DNA from: Distichodus sexfasciatus | Taxonomy: Eukaryota; Chordata; Actinopteri; Characiformes; Distichodontidae | Reading direction: 5' to 3' | Length of the DNA: 64,000 nucleotides | NCBI GenBank assembly: GCA_032718565.1 | Contig: JAVGVS010000653.1 | Coordinates: 1-64,000, forward strand | The notes under the pieces: generated by a model | Seen by the model: only the letters and a program-made list of their open reading frames with translations | Databases searched by the model: none | Told to the model about the DNA's origin: nothing | In this document: piece by piece, positions 33,445 to 45,234 of the stretch | Position numbering within the stretch: the first letter of the stretch is position 1 | Layout of the letters: each line of letters begins with the position of its first letter | Made by a program: the position numbers and the translations under genes

Positions 33445-33698
33445 TCACAGCAGAAATGGAATGAAGGCTCTGCGCTGGCGTGGGTACGTTTTAAACGTGC
33501 TTGTGTAATACTCGTGGCAGAGCTGAGCAGCCAGAGCTTGATTGCAGAAAACATAAAAAACGACAATCCACCATGTTACGGAGCAGCAGCACACGCCCAG
33601 AGCTGCGTAAATCAGCAGCTCTGCCAGGTAATGTGGGCACGACACCAGCTCAAACCAACCTCCAGCTGGCATCTTATGGGCAAGCGTCTTCACTTTAC
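33445..33698 (-). CDS. srd5a3: srd5a3 exon 5 and stop
   Basis: Encodes AGGWFELVSCPHYLAELLIY and ends YPRQRRAFIPFLL then TGA. Matches the human C-terminal reductase domain. Confidence 0.96.
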
Positions 33699-36600
33699 CT
33701 GTACAAATACAAAAAAATTAAAGTGAGCGATTATTTATCATTTTGAAGACACCACAGCACAGCACCACAGGGAGATGTGACCTCTGCATTTGACAAATCC
33801 GTGAAGTGGCAGTTGACGTGGGCAGCGCCCGGGGAGCAGTGCTTGGTGACGAAAATTTGCTCATGAGTACATAAGTGGTAACTTTACTGGTCTGGAATTC
33901 GAAAAAGCAACCGTCCGATCATGGGGCGAAGACCCTGCCCGTTACGCTACCAACTGCCCAGCGTACACGTCACGTATACAAATAACATGGTGGGAAAATT
34001 AAGTTTCATTTATGATTTATGTTTACAGTACATTTAATTTTAACCTCATGCCTGTACACCTTTATTTTCTTTCTTTATGTTTATTTTTCAATTATCCATC
34101 TTCTGCCGCTTAACTGGAGGGAAACCCAGACCTCCCTCTTCCCAGCCTCTTCGCCCAGTTCTTCCGAGAGAATCCTGAGGCATTCCCAGACCAGCCAGGA
34201 GACATAGTCTCTCCAGCGCGTCCCGATTCTTCCCTGGGGCCTACTTCCTTCCATTCATTTGTATTAGAGTGAAATGATTGGAGTCCTAATCACATTCCTT
34301 ATGTGTTCCCTTACAATTAAAGTGCCCATTTCTGAGTAGTCACGGAGTGTTCACCTGAGCTGTTAGTGCGCAGTTTGGCCAGCAGTAAGAGTGAGCGATG
34401 CTGCAGCAAAGAAGCAGACACAAACAGCACACCTCCAACTAGATGATGCCACGTCACCTGCGAGAGCAACGCAGCACTGGAGAGCTCCGACTGACCTGAA
34501 AAATAAACACAAACAGTGGCATCTAATTAGATCAGTTTTGGAATATGTGTCATGCAAAATTTTATTTATTTGTCAAATTGTTATATAACACACAGTGGTA
34601 AATTCCTATACAAATTAAACTGTTTATCGATGTTTCTGCTGATTATAGGTGAACAAGCTGTTAAACTATGAGCTATTGAATTCATGTTAAGATGATGTCA
34701 GGAATGAACATAAACCTAAATGAAAGGTAGATAAGCTCACGTTTTACATGTTGTGAGTCGTCCACACAGAGCACAGTCAGACCCAGTAAAATGTAGTAGC
34801 TCAGGCCAAACACATACTGAACAGCGTGAATCCGGGCATCAGAGAAAACACTGACAAACAGACACTCCAGCAGCCTCCGAATCGAGTGCAGCCACAGAAA
34901 CCCCAGCAATAAAATTACACTCAGCGGAGGTTCTGGAAAAATAGAGGAATGAGCAGAAACTGGAAGAGGACTGAGAGTGAAAAGTTGTGGGGTGCTAAAG
35001 TAGGGGTGCAACAATACATCAAGCTACACTGATACATCAATTCAATAATCAACGAGATCACAATATCCAAAATGTGAACACTAATCAGACATCATACATA
35101 CTGTAATGTCACTTACTGAACTATACTCAACAGAAGGAGTCAAAAATTTTATCATAATATGATATTACAACAATTGCATTAGCATTTGACCCATCTGTGA
35201 AGGATCAAGTACCTCAGTGGTACCTTTACTAGTCCGGAACTTGAACCGGCGAACCTCTAATCACTGGGCCAATGAAAAAAAAATCACTTTTAATAAAAAC
35301 AGATTTCCTGTTCAATATAAAGTGATGTTACAATGTGTATGATGTCTGATCAATGTTTTCATTTTGTATCAATGTTATGGGCCTGCTGAACATCGAATCA
35401 ATGTAGATCAATATATAAGGTTACACCCCTAACAGTTATCCAACAATAACTGCCAGTGCTACTGTAAATTCAAGTCTGAATATTACATTTGACAAGATTT
35501 TTTGTAAATGATCACAAAATGTATAAAAGACACACACCACCCCAAGCAGTCTGTGGTTGACCAGTCAATACTCTAAGTGTGTGAGTAAGGAACTCCGGGA
35601 ACACGGAACCAAAGAGGAGAGCACGGAATGAGAGGAAGAGCAGGAGGCCATTCCACACCATGGACACTGCATAGAAATGCCAGAACCATCTAGAAAACAC
35701 AGAAAACATACAGACAAATATACAGCTCTGAAAACAAGAGGCCACATCACTTTATTTCTGATTCATTGGTTTTACAGTTTGTGGCTGTGTGTCTGTGTAA
35801 AATATACAAGTAAATGTTCTTTTGTAACTTTTATAACCATGCTTATTTCAAAATTCCAAACATTTTTGGAGTAAATTATCTATTATTGTATTATCTTATT
35901 ATCATATGGAGTAAATGATCTTAGTCTAACCTGGAAGTACACAAATATTATTTTACAATAGTGTCATTAAAGGAATATGGTCCAAAAGTCCACAGTGTCC
36001 TTATTTGCTAAGGTCTGTTTCCTCTAGTCAGCAAACTGAATCAGGTGTATAGGTGTTGGAATATAACACATGGAACAGCTGCTATAAAAACAAAATTGGA
36101 CTGCTTTCTTATTTTTCACAGACCGGCAACTGTAATAGCTCATAAAAGAACAAAAACCTGTACATTTTACACTCACAGCCACATATTGCAAAGTCAGTGA
36201 ACAGAAAAAAGTGATTCGGTCTCTTATTTTTTTTCCGGAGCTGTATATATCAGGACTTAAGACTTATCATCCAGGACTTGCCACCACAACAAATTACTTC
36301 CTTTACTAACACAAACTGACTCATTTACATTTACGTGATGCTTTCTTTTACTAATTTCCATGGAGCCACTGTGGGTTAAGGTTATTGCTCCGAGATCCAG
36401 GGGTGGTAGTGCTGGAGGTACATTTAATGTGCAAAAGTATATTCCAGCATTGTAATTATAGTCTTTCTGCACTTTACTGTTGTTGCAATTTTTGCACATA
36501 TTAGTGAATACCTCACTTAACTTAAATTGCACATTTCCTAAGACTACGTACAGTTAAGAGTCTATATTTATTTTATTTATATGTGGATATCCTATGTGTC

Positions 36601-37338
36601 TAATTTGTAATTGTCTCAGCTCTCTGTACACTTGTACATAGCTAAGATGACAATAAAGTTGACTTCGATTTTAAAATTCCTGGACATTTTGCACAGTTAA
36701 AAAACACTTAAGCAGAATAAATAAAAATGAGTAGATAATAAAAAATAACGTGCTAATATGTGCAAATATTGCAACAGTAATATTTGTTGTTCAGTAATGA
36801 TTAATTAAAGATATGACATTTTCATGCTAATAAAGCTACTTAAATACTGAATGTTTTTAAATGTATTTTTAGTAAATACAAATAAGTGAGTAACAGGCAA
36901 AGCTAGAAAGTCTCATACTATACGCTGGCTACTGTTAATTAATCTGATCTTATTAAAAATTATTCTAACGAACCAGGTTTACATGTCTCTACTTGTTGTG
37001 CTTGTATAACGGCGTATAACTGATAAATAAATGATTTTATTTGAGTATTTTCACAGTTAAAACCTTTTGGGCAGGTCTAAAAGCCGCAGGACGGCAGGAC
37101 GCTGGATCCGAGTCTTAGTCTTCCCGTAACGGATGAGATCCTGGAAAACCTGCTGCAATAAACTCGGTAATTTTACTGGGGATTTATGAATGCCAAAAGC
37201 TATTAAAAAGCCAATCGCTAAAATTAACCACAAAAATTCAACGAGCTGAAGCCTGACAACCATCATAGCAACATCCCGCTGCTGCGTAGAGAAAGTCTTC
37301 CGTGTGGAAACTACGACTCCAGCTTCGGGTTCCGACAT
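33445..37338 (-). CDS. srd5a3: Steroid 5-alpha-reductase 3 / polyprenol reductase
   Basis: SRD5A3 is an ER membrane enzyme that makes dolichol from polyprenol for N-glycosylation; human loss causes SRD5A3-CDG. The exons on the minus strand are 37064-37338, 35541-35689, 34748-34932, 34355-34490 and 33445-33698. They total 999 bases, 332 residues (human 318). Matching blocks are VFQDLIRYGKTK, VWNGLLLFLSFRALLFGS, GFLWLHSIRRLLECLFVSVF, AVQYVFGLSYYILLGLTVL, PAGGWFELVSCPHYLAELLI and the C-terminus RRAFIPFLL. Several hydrophobic segments fit a multi-span protein. It lies on the same strand as its neighbours tmem165 and kdr. The N-terminus is longer than in human. Confidence 0.95.
33721..33959 (-). 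mobile_element. tRNA-headed SINE (family A)
   Basis: Minus orientation, in srd5a3 intron 4. Body ctgcatttgacaaatccgtg and gagcagtgcttggtgacg; head complement ccgttacgctaccaactgcc. Confidence 0.8.
34090..34255. mobile_element. LINE fragment
   Basis: The sequence tcctgaggcattcccagacc and gccaggagacatagtctctc match a very common fish non-LTR retrotransposon coding segment. About 165 bp, no intact frame. Confidence 0.6.
34355..34490 (-). CDS. srd5a3: srd5a3 exon 4
   Basis: Encodes SELSSAALLSQVTWHHLVGG, VLFVSASLLQHRSLLLLAKL and RTNSS, aligning to human GKNLLMQARWFHILGMMMF. Two AGs five bases apart form the acceptor (cag gtcag); only the second keeps the frame. Confidence 0.85.
34748..34932 (-). 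CDS. srd5a3: srd5a3 exon 3
   Basis: Encodes PPLSVILLLGFLWLHSIRRL, LECLFVSVFSDARIHAVQYV and FGLSYYILLGLTVL. Highly conserved. Confidence 0.95.
35001..35432. mobile_element. hAT-type MITE with nested SINE
   Basis: Begins taggggtgcaacaatacatc and ends aaggttacacccctaa. Inner parts mirror each other (cagacatcatacatactgta / caatgtgtatgatgtctga). A partial minus-strand family A SINE lies inside at 35178-35273. No convincing target duplication. Confidence 0.7.
35541..35689 (-). CDS. srd5a3: srd5a3 exon 2
   Basis: Encodes WFWHFYAVSMVWNGLLLFLS and FRALLFGSVFPEFLTHTLRV (human YFSHFYIISVLWNGFLLW). Donor gtggtg. Confidence 0.93.
36250..36665 (+). mobile_element. Non-LTR retroposon 3' end
   Basis: Ends gctaagatgacaataaagttgact, a typical fish LINE 3' terminus. 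The upstream part has gcactttactgttgttgcaa. Truncated, no coding frame. Confidence 0.55.
37064..37338 (-). CDS. srd5a3: srd5a3 exon 1 with start codon
   Basis: It begins MSEPEAGVVVSTRKTFSTQQ, then a membrane segment VEFLWLILAIGFLIAFGI, then VFQDLIRYGKTKTR and DLPKR. The donor gtttta is weak but in phase with exon 2. Confidence 0.9.
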
Positions 37339-38600
37339 GATGTTTTACTCTTGTGCATGAGTCAGAAACTGTATTTGAGTCATTCATTAATTTATAATTT
37401 ATTGAGTATTATCACTATTACTCAAATAATCGATCCAGTCGCAAAAGTCAGGGAATGTATTTACAGACATCCCAACCTGCAGTAACTCATTTCAGGCTAA
37501 TTTGTGCCTTAGCTTATATACACTCTGACTTGTGCACTAACAACAATGATTTATGTATTTTTTTTTTGCATGAGTTAGAAAATATATTTGAGCAATTAAT
37601 GCAATAACTCAAATGTATATTCGTTTTTATAGGGCATAAATCAGTGAATGTGTTTGAGCAATTTATGCAATTACACAAATATATTCTCTGAATTGTGCAC
37701 AAGGAACGACTATGGCGTGAGAAAATATTCTCAAATGCATTCTCAAATACATAAATGATGGTTCCTATCGCAGTAAACTGCATTATATAGTTTCATAATT
37801 CTACAATTGTGGTCCCATTCCCACAATTATTTTGGTAAAAGTAACTCAAACATAATGCAGGAGTCGTGTAATTCAGAGACAATGATATTGTAATGTAACC
37901 AATTACTTTAATATAACAGTAACTAGTCATCTATAGTCTGTTAGTAACTTGCCCAACGCTGGTTGTCTGTATATGACAATAAACTGAAAATGTAATTTAA
38001 GACTGTCTACACCAGGCGGCAGTCAATGAAAAGATCTTTTTATGCAGTTGTTTAATTGTTGGGTTTTCTCACGATTACTTTGATGTGACTTAATTGGCAT
38101 TCCATGTAATTCATCTTCACCCTTAAATATATTTAATACTTTTATCAGTTACAGCTACAAACGTGGGATTATAAGAAATTGGGAAAAGAGGTGAAGTTCT
38201 CTGGTCAAGCCTGCTTTAGTGCAGTAACGTATGACTGCTTTTCTATCATTAATCTATTGATTATTTTATGGATTATTTTAAATAATTACTTGTCAAATAA
38301 GGATATTCACTTCGTTCTTTACACTTATACACTTTACAAGTCGAACTCACAAGAACACACACACAATGTAGAATAACTGTACTGATAAATAAAAACTGTT
38401 TATCAATTTAAAATATTTTAGCATACTCAACCGACTATATACCACTTTACCCTTGTTCCCATCAGATAAGATAAAACTAGGGTTTTCTTGTTTGTTTTGT
38501 TGTGTGTTACTCAGGGAAACTCCTTTGAGTTTAAGACAATGGAAGTCTCTCTTCCGTTCAGCTTTATTCCACTGCTGAGCTCAACCCCAGGACATCAAAG
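37339..38600. other. Intergenic between srd5a3 and minisatellite
   Basis: 37540-37770 contains three rough copies of a unit with ttgagcaattaatgcaataactcaaa. The rest is A/T-rich and unnamed. Confidence 0.5.
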
Positions 38601-38611
38601 AGAAAACTGCG

Positions 38612-38866
38612 GTGTGTGTGTGTGTGTAGGACTATATGCATGTGTGTGTGTGTGTTGGACTATATGCATGTGTGTGTGTGTGTGTGTGTGTGTTGGACTA
38701 TGTGTGCATGTGTGTGTGTGTGTGTGTGTTGGACTATATGCATGTGTGTGTTGGACTATATGCATGTGTGTGTGTGTGAGTGTGTGTATGTTGGGCTATA
38801 TGCATGTGTGTGTGTGTGTGTGTGTGTGTGTTGTACTATATGCATGTGTGTGTTGGACTATATGCA

Positions 38867-38898
<32 letters not shown>

Positions 38899-40480
38899 TA
38901 TGCATGTGTGTGTGTGTGTGTGTTGGACTATGTGCATGTGTGTGTGTGTGTGTGTTGGACTATATGCATGTGTGTGTTGGACTATATGCATGTGTGTGTG
39001 TGTGTGTGTGTTGGACTATATGTGTGTGTGTGTGTGTGTTGGACTATATGCATGTGTGTGTTGGACTATTTGTGTGTGTGTGTTGGACTATATGCATGTG
39101 TGTGTTGGACTATATGCATGTGCGTGTGTGTGTGTTGGACTATGCATATGTGTGTGTGTGTGTGTTGGACTATATGCATGTGTGTGTGTGTGTGTGTGTT
39201 GGACTATATGCATGTGTGTGTTGGACTATTTGTGTGTGTGTGTTGGACTATATGCATGTGTGTGTTGGACTATATGCATGTGTGTGTTGGACTATATGCA
39301 TGTGTGTGTTGGACTATATGCATGTGTGTGTTGGACTATATGCATGTGCGTGTGTGTGTGTGTGTGTTGGACTATATGTATGTGTGTGTGATGGACTATT
39401 TGTGTGTGTGTGTAGTACTATATGCATGTGTGTGTGTGTGTGTTTGGACTATATGCATGTGTGTGTGTTGGACTATTTGTGTGTGTGTGTAGTACTATAT
39501 GCATGTGTGTGTGTGTTGGACTATATGCATGTGTGTGTGTGTGTTGGACTATATATGCATGTGTTTGTGATGGACTATTTGTGTGTGTGTGTGTGTGTGT
39601 AGTACTATATGCATGTGTGTGTGTGTGTGTGTGTGTTGGACTATATGCATGTGTGTGTGTTGGACTATTTGTGTGTGTGTGTGTAGTACTATATGCATGT
39701 GTGTGTGTGTGTGTTGGACTATATGCATGTGTGTGTGATGGAGTATTTGTATGTGTGTGTGTGTGTGTGTAGTACTATATGCATGCATGTGTGTGTGTGT
39801 GTTGTTGAACTATGTGCATGTGTGTGTGTGTCTGTGTGTGTTGGACCATGTTCATGTTTATGAGTGTGCATGTGTGTGTTGGACTGTACGTGTGTGTGTT
39901 GGACTATATGCATGTGTGTGTGTGTTGGACTATTTGTGTGTGTGTGTGTGAGTGTGTGTATGTTGGGCTATACGTATACATGTTTCTGTGTGTGTTCATT
40001 GGAGTCTGTGCTTTTGTCTGTGATGGACTATGTGCATATGTGTGTGTGTGTAGGACTATATGCATGTGTGAGTGTGTGTTGGACTATTTGCATGTGTGAG
40101 TGTGTGTTGGACTATATGCATGTGTGAGTGTGTGTTGGTGTGTACATCATCATTAGACTATGTGCTTGTGTGAGTGTGTGTTGGTGTGTACATCATCATT
40201 AGACTATGTGCTTGTGTGTGTGTGGAACAATGTGCATATGCATTTTTGAGTGTGTGTGTGTTGTACTGTTTGTGCGTGTGTATGTGTGTTCATTGGACTA
40301 TGTGCTTGTGTGTGTGTGTGTGTGAGTATGCTGCACTATCTGCCTGTGTATGTGTGAGTGTGTGTGTGTTTTGGACTACATACACGTGTGTGTGTGTGTG
40401 TGTGTGTGTATGTTGTACTATATGCACATTTCTATGTGTGTTCACTGGACTATGTTCTTGTGTGTGTGTGATGGACTATG
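38612..40480. repeat. GT-rich minisatellite, unit ttggactatatgcatg(tg)n
   Basis: About 1.87 kb, dozens of units of 22-40 bp. The (TG)n arm varies in length. A subset carries ttggactatttgtg or tagtactatatgcatg, giving a higher-order pattern at 39380-39780. Long frames here are repeat artefacts. Most of the unit is alternating pyrimidine-purine. Confidence 0.95.
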
Positions 40481-40669
40481 TGCACTGCCCAAAAGCTGCC
40501 CACTGCTGTACTGTGTTCACACTGATAAATAATCACTCACTTACTTTACCTTGTTCCACGTTCCTGCTTCAGTAGTGTGTTCTCATGATGATGTGATTTA
40601 CTACAGGAAAACAACAATAACGTTGTAAAAATGTGTGTGAGTGTGTGCAGGTTTCCTGAGGGAGGATGT

Positions 40670-40845
40670 GTGTGTGTGTGTTTCCTGCTCTTCCTCCTCC
40701 TCCTCCTCCTCTCTCTTCCTCGTTCTGTCCAGCGCTGCTCCGCCTCCTGACCTGCTGCTTCATCCCTCCGTACATCACTCCATCCTTTAGTATTTGAAAT
40801 CATTCACCCTTCTTTACTACATCCAACCGCTTTACAGTCAGAAAC

Positions 40846-40876
<31 letters not shown>

Positions 40877-41125
40877 GGTTGAGATAGAGATAAAGAGATG
40901 AGGAAGAAGGAGTAGAGGGTGAAGAGAACGAGAGAGAGACAGAGGAGAAGAGAAAGGGAGATATATATAAGATATAGAGAGTAGAGAGACAGTACAGGAT
41001 AGAGAGAAAGAGAGAATGTGTATAGACTGGAGAGAGAGAGAGCGAGCAAGAAGAGTTACAGAGTGGAGAAACCAAGAGAGAGAAAGAGGGAGTAATGGGT
41101 GAAGACAGATGAGTGAAAAACAAGT

Positions 41126-41172
<47 letters not shown>

Positions 41173-41200
41173 ATAGAGGGTGGGGGAGAGAGACTGAGAG
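40670..41200. repeat. Purine-rich (GA)n region
   Basis: Includes cctcctcctcctcctc at 40694, (GA)n at 40846-40871 and 41127-41167, with about 70-80 percent purine between them on the + strand. Confidence 0.8.
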
Positions 41201-41592
41201 AATGGGAAATAATACAGAGAATAAAAATGTCTACCTTCAGTTAACTTGTTATGTACTGAACAGAGTTTTACTGAAGTGCACTTGGTTTATTCTGGCTAGC
41301 ATTAAGAGAAGTCTACAGCTCCTGTACTTAATGTTTAATTATACTGACCTTCTCTTGATTTAATCTTATTTCCTTCATATTGGCTTCTTTAGCACATCTT
41401 TTACAAACTTATTACTGCCTTATAAACTTATAAACTGTCTTATAAACTAATAAACTGTTTTATTAATGTATAAATTGTCTTATAGCTGTCTAATAAACTT
41501 AAAAAACATTTTCCCCCTCAAACTAAATTATTTGGAAACATTTAGAAAACGGTACGTGTGTGAACTTGCTGTTGATGTGAGGTGTGAGTCAC

Positions 41593-41597
<5 letters not shown>

Positions 41598-41633
<36 letters not shown>

Positions 41634-41895
41634 TGACAATTATCTTTGTGAGGACATCCCATAGACTCCCATAACGACTAGATGTATATAATTCTACACC
41701 TACACCTAACTCTAACCTTAACCTCAGTAACCACAAACGTTTCTCAAATAAAACATGCACAATTTCTAGAAAGTCATTTGTCATTTTTCCTCATGGGGAC
41801 CTCTCAAATGTCCCCACAAAGCCATAAAAACAAATAAAAATGATTTTAGGGGACAAAGAGGTCCCAAAAGGTCCCCACAACGCATAAAATACATG

Positions 41896-41947
<52 letters not shown>
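41598..41947. repeat. (CA)n-flanked dispersed repeat, copy B
   Basis: Same order of words as copy A: catagactcccataacgac, a run of ctaactctaaccttaacc, catggggacctctcaaatgt, aggggacaaagaggtccc, then (CA)n of about 50 bases. Confidence 0.8.
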
Positions 41948-41951
<4 letters not shown>

Positions 41952-42646
41952 TCAATCTTGCAATGAACACAATTAAATAACTTTTATTATGGGCGATAAA
42001 AAGAAGTACTGACACCTGCACGTAGGATTGATTTTGGTGAAGGTTTATTTTATAAAACTAGTTATATTATTGACAAGTTTAGTAAATAACTGATGTTCTT
42101 TTCTCATCTACCAAAAACTGTACAATCATAAAGCCAACTAGGGCAGGAAAGAGAACAAGTGGAAGAGAAAGGACAAGAAAATCTCAGAACACTTACTGTC
42201 GGCTTTGAATTAAAACAATATGAAAGATAAATACAAAAATGAGGAATATAAAAGAAAACAAAACTAAATGCTATTTCCAGTCTGCGTGGTCTCACTCCTG
42301 CTTGGGATTACATTTACAAGATTCTTTAAAAAATGATCATTAAACCAATTAAAATGAACACATGCAACAATAAATCACATTTACTTCAAAAACGAAAAAT
42401 GAAAATCAGAACACAGATGTGTTGTGGTATAATTTATGATCACTCAACATTCCTTCTCTTTTTCTAGATCTAAAAATACTGCAGTATGAAAACAATAAAA
42501 TCATAACATTTATCCAAATGCAAAAAATAAAGCAGACATCATACATATTGTTTTTAAGAAAAGACGGTTGGTGAATGAGGCAGAAATAGTTTTTCAGGAA
42601 TGAAAATGTCACAGGATAATAATGTCTCTTATCAGTCACTGGCTAC

Positions 42647-43395
42647 TAGGGGTGAGACGAGACATTCAGCTCACGAGACGATTTTAACACTATATTAAAG
42701 AAATCCTCAATGATGAATTGTGATTGGAATATGTGTTTTTATTTCAGTGAAAGACATGAAGAGTGTTGTGTGTGTGTGTGTATTTAGTGCATGAAGTGAC
42801 TTTCTCTTGTATGATTCGTCCTGCATCTCTTCACACCATTACTGTGCATCAGCTTCTAACGTGTAATTGAAGTGTAAATCATCTCATTCCATCATCAGAT
42901 TGTACATTATCACATCAACATCTTGATTAGAACATGTTAGAGGCGTAATCCCTGCAGCATCAACAGATTTAGGAACATTAACAGATACAGTTAGACTAGG
43001 ATCCTGCTGAACACATCACACCCACAATCTCCACATAACACACAACTCGTCTTCTTGTTGCTGCTTCTGCTGTCGTACTGGAAACGTGTGTGTTGCTGTT
43101 CACTACATCAACTTCAACCATATTACACACCTGACTGGAGACCAGATCAGCCAATCAGCTTCCTCCAAGCCTGTGATTGGCTGCTGTTTTACCACAGTTA
43201 TAACACAGTAGCAAGTGGAACGAGCATGAAGGTGGAGTTGAGTGTGTACAGACGCCAGATTTTACTGGTGAAAGTTCCACTGAACGCTAAGAATTTTGGC
43301 ACAAAATTAATGCAATAGTATTTTGTAAGACAGCTTTTCACCTCAACAAGAAATATCGTCACGTCTTAATATCGCGAGGTCTCGTCGCACCCCTA
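42647..43395. mobile_element. hAT-type MITE, family TAGGGGTGTGACGAGA, short copy
   Basis: 749 bp with perfect 8-bp inverted tips TAGGGGTG / CACCCCTA. Flanks CTGGCTAC (42639-42646) and CTGGCTCC (43396-43403) match 7 of 8. The interior 43050-43200 equals that of the long copy at 15818. The insertion point lies in a copy of the gctggctcctgaatcgtatc relic also seen at 30500. Confidence 0.9.
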
Positions 43396-43789
43396 CTGGC
43401 TCCTGAAAGTCGTATTGTAGCAGACTTTGTGATATCGACAAAATTTAAATGGTTATTTATTGAATCGATTTAATATCGTATCGTGATGAAACTTTTGATT
43501 TATAACCCTAGTTTTAATACATGTACCTAGTTAAATATATATTAAATAAACAGCATAGAGCGTCTGACGGTTTAACGGCACTTCTGCTGAGGCCAGGTGG
43601 GAGAAAAATCGGAAAAAGATCATTTTATCAAAGTTTTTTAAGATTAGAGTCTCAGTGAAACCAGTGAATCCAGTGTTTATTGTTTTAAGGGAAGTAACCC
43701 AATAATTTAGCACAACAAAAAAGCTGACATACTCCTGCATCTCTGCGTGGCACTGCGAATAAAAGCATTTATTTTTTAAGTGTAGTTTA

Positions 43790-44010
43790 AGGGCCTGTTT
43801 ACACATATGCGGATTTTTTTATGAACACATTTTTTATACTTTTGAGCCTGTCGTTCACACATATCCACAGAATCCAGCGTTTTGAAGAAATCTTCACTTT
43901 GGACAGTGTTTTAAAAAAATATGTGTTTGAGGTGGCTAAAACTCTGTTTAGGCCCAAATATATATAAAAATGTGTTTATATAAATATCCAGGTACATGTA
44001 AACAGGCCCT
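43790..44010. mobile_element. Fold-back MITE AGGGCCTGTTTACAC, copy 2
   Basis: 221 bp with ends agggcctgtttacacat and atgtaaacaggccct. A perfect 12-bp direct repeat AAGTGTAGTTTA flanks it (43778-43789 and 44011-44022). Confidence 0.88.
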
Positions 44011-44022
44011 AAGTGTAGTTTA

Positions 44023-45017
44023 CAGACATTCACTAAGCAGCTGTCATGTTTCTTAGCTGTTTTATTAATAAAACGAACCACAATCGGTGGACAACATTGG
44101 AGACTAGCTAACTAAAATTAGTGAGGCTACTAACTTAACATTTTTTCAATACCTTATCAGTAGTAAAGGTACTTTTAAAACACTGTAAAAATTTTTGGAA
44201 TATTTTATTTTGTTAGCGTGGAAAAAACGCTACATCGTTACAAAAAATACTACTATTTTCTCTCTCTTTACAAAGACTAAACACATTTCAACAAGCAGTA
44301 GTTTGTGATTGGTGTTGAACTGGCAGAAGTGGCATGTGATTGGCTTCTGTACTCATTGCATCACAGTGCGCTATTAGCAGCTGTAATATGGAGTTGGAGA
44401 ATGGAGTTCACCTTGGCTGAGATGGAAACAAGAATCCGTGTCCATATTTATCAAAATGTATGACTCTGGAAGACCAAACGGTCAGAACTTACAGAATTGA
44501 GTGTAACTTACACAAACTGAAAATCTCAACATTCTCTGCTTCCAAAAGCTCATCAAAACCTGATATTATATTGTTTAAAATAGATTTTCACAATACTTTA
44601 AACTTCATGTTCCACCATTTAAAAAAAAAATTACATAAGAGTGCTCTTCATCATTTGTAGATTCTGTTACCTACAAACTTGAGTAGGAAAACATTGGTGA
44701 ATGTCAGAATCTTGGTGAAAACTGCGTAAGTGAATTTTAAGAACTAATTTCTCCTTAAGAACGACTGGTGAATGAGATTCAACGTTTGTATGATAAAATG
44801 GAACAAATTTGCCTGACGATCTTCATCACTACACACACAAATGCAGGAGTATAAATCAACCACCTCTAATTGACCTTTCATAAGCAGAATTTTACACCTC
44901 AGGAATCGTTATTTTAATCTTATTTTAGTCCTGTTATTTTTAAAATTAAAGTGTGAATCTGCCACTCCAGGCCAAAAGACGACAAACAGACCAGCAAACA
45001 GGTGTTAAAAGTGGTTG
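44023..45017 (-). other. kdr: kdr 3'UTR and intergenic
   Basis: No gene-like frame. The 3' end of kdr is not fixed; minus-strand A-rich words occur but no decisive hexamer was identified. Confidence 0.4.
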
Positions 45018-45234
45018 TTAAACAGGCGGAGCGCTGTAACGGACCTCAGCGCTATAGCTGTCGCCTCGTTTGGGCAGTGGAGGTTTCTTCACAGCGTCTC
45101 TCTTCAGGATCATCTCTTCGTTGGCGTAAATGGGCGCCTCGGCGTCATCCGAGTGGTAGCCGGACTGGTAACCGCTCGTCTGATTGGACGATTCCGACGC
45201 CAAAGACTCTTTACTCTTACAGCGGATGAGGTGG
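45018..45234 (-). CDS. kdr: kdr last exon and stop
   Basis: Encodes HLIRCKSKESLASESSNQTS, GYQSGYHSDDAEAPIYANEE and ends YSAPPV then TAA (human SNQTSGYQSGYHSDD and SSPPV). Confidence 0.95.

Noticed and set aside
38488..39772. Long cysteine/valine-rich open frames (over 300 codons).
   Set aside because: They are translations of the (TG)n minisatellite in all frames, without start context, domain or codon bias.
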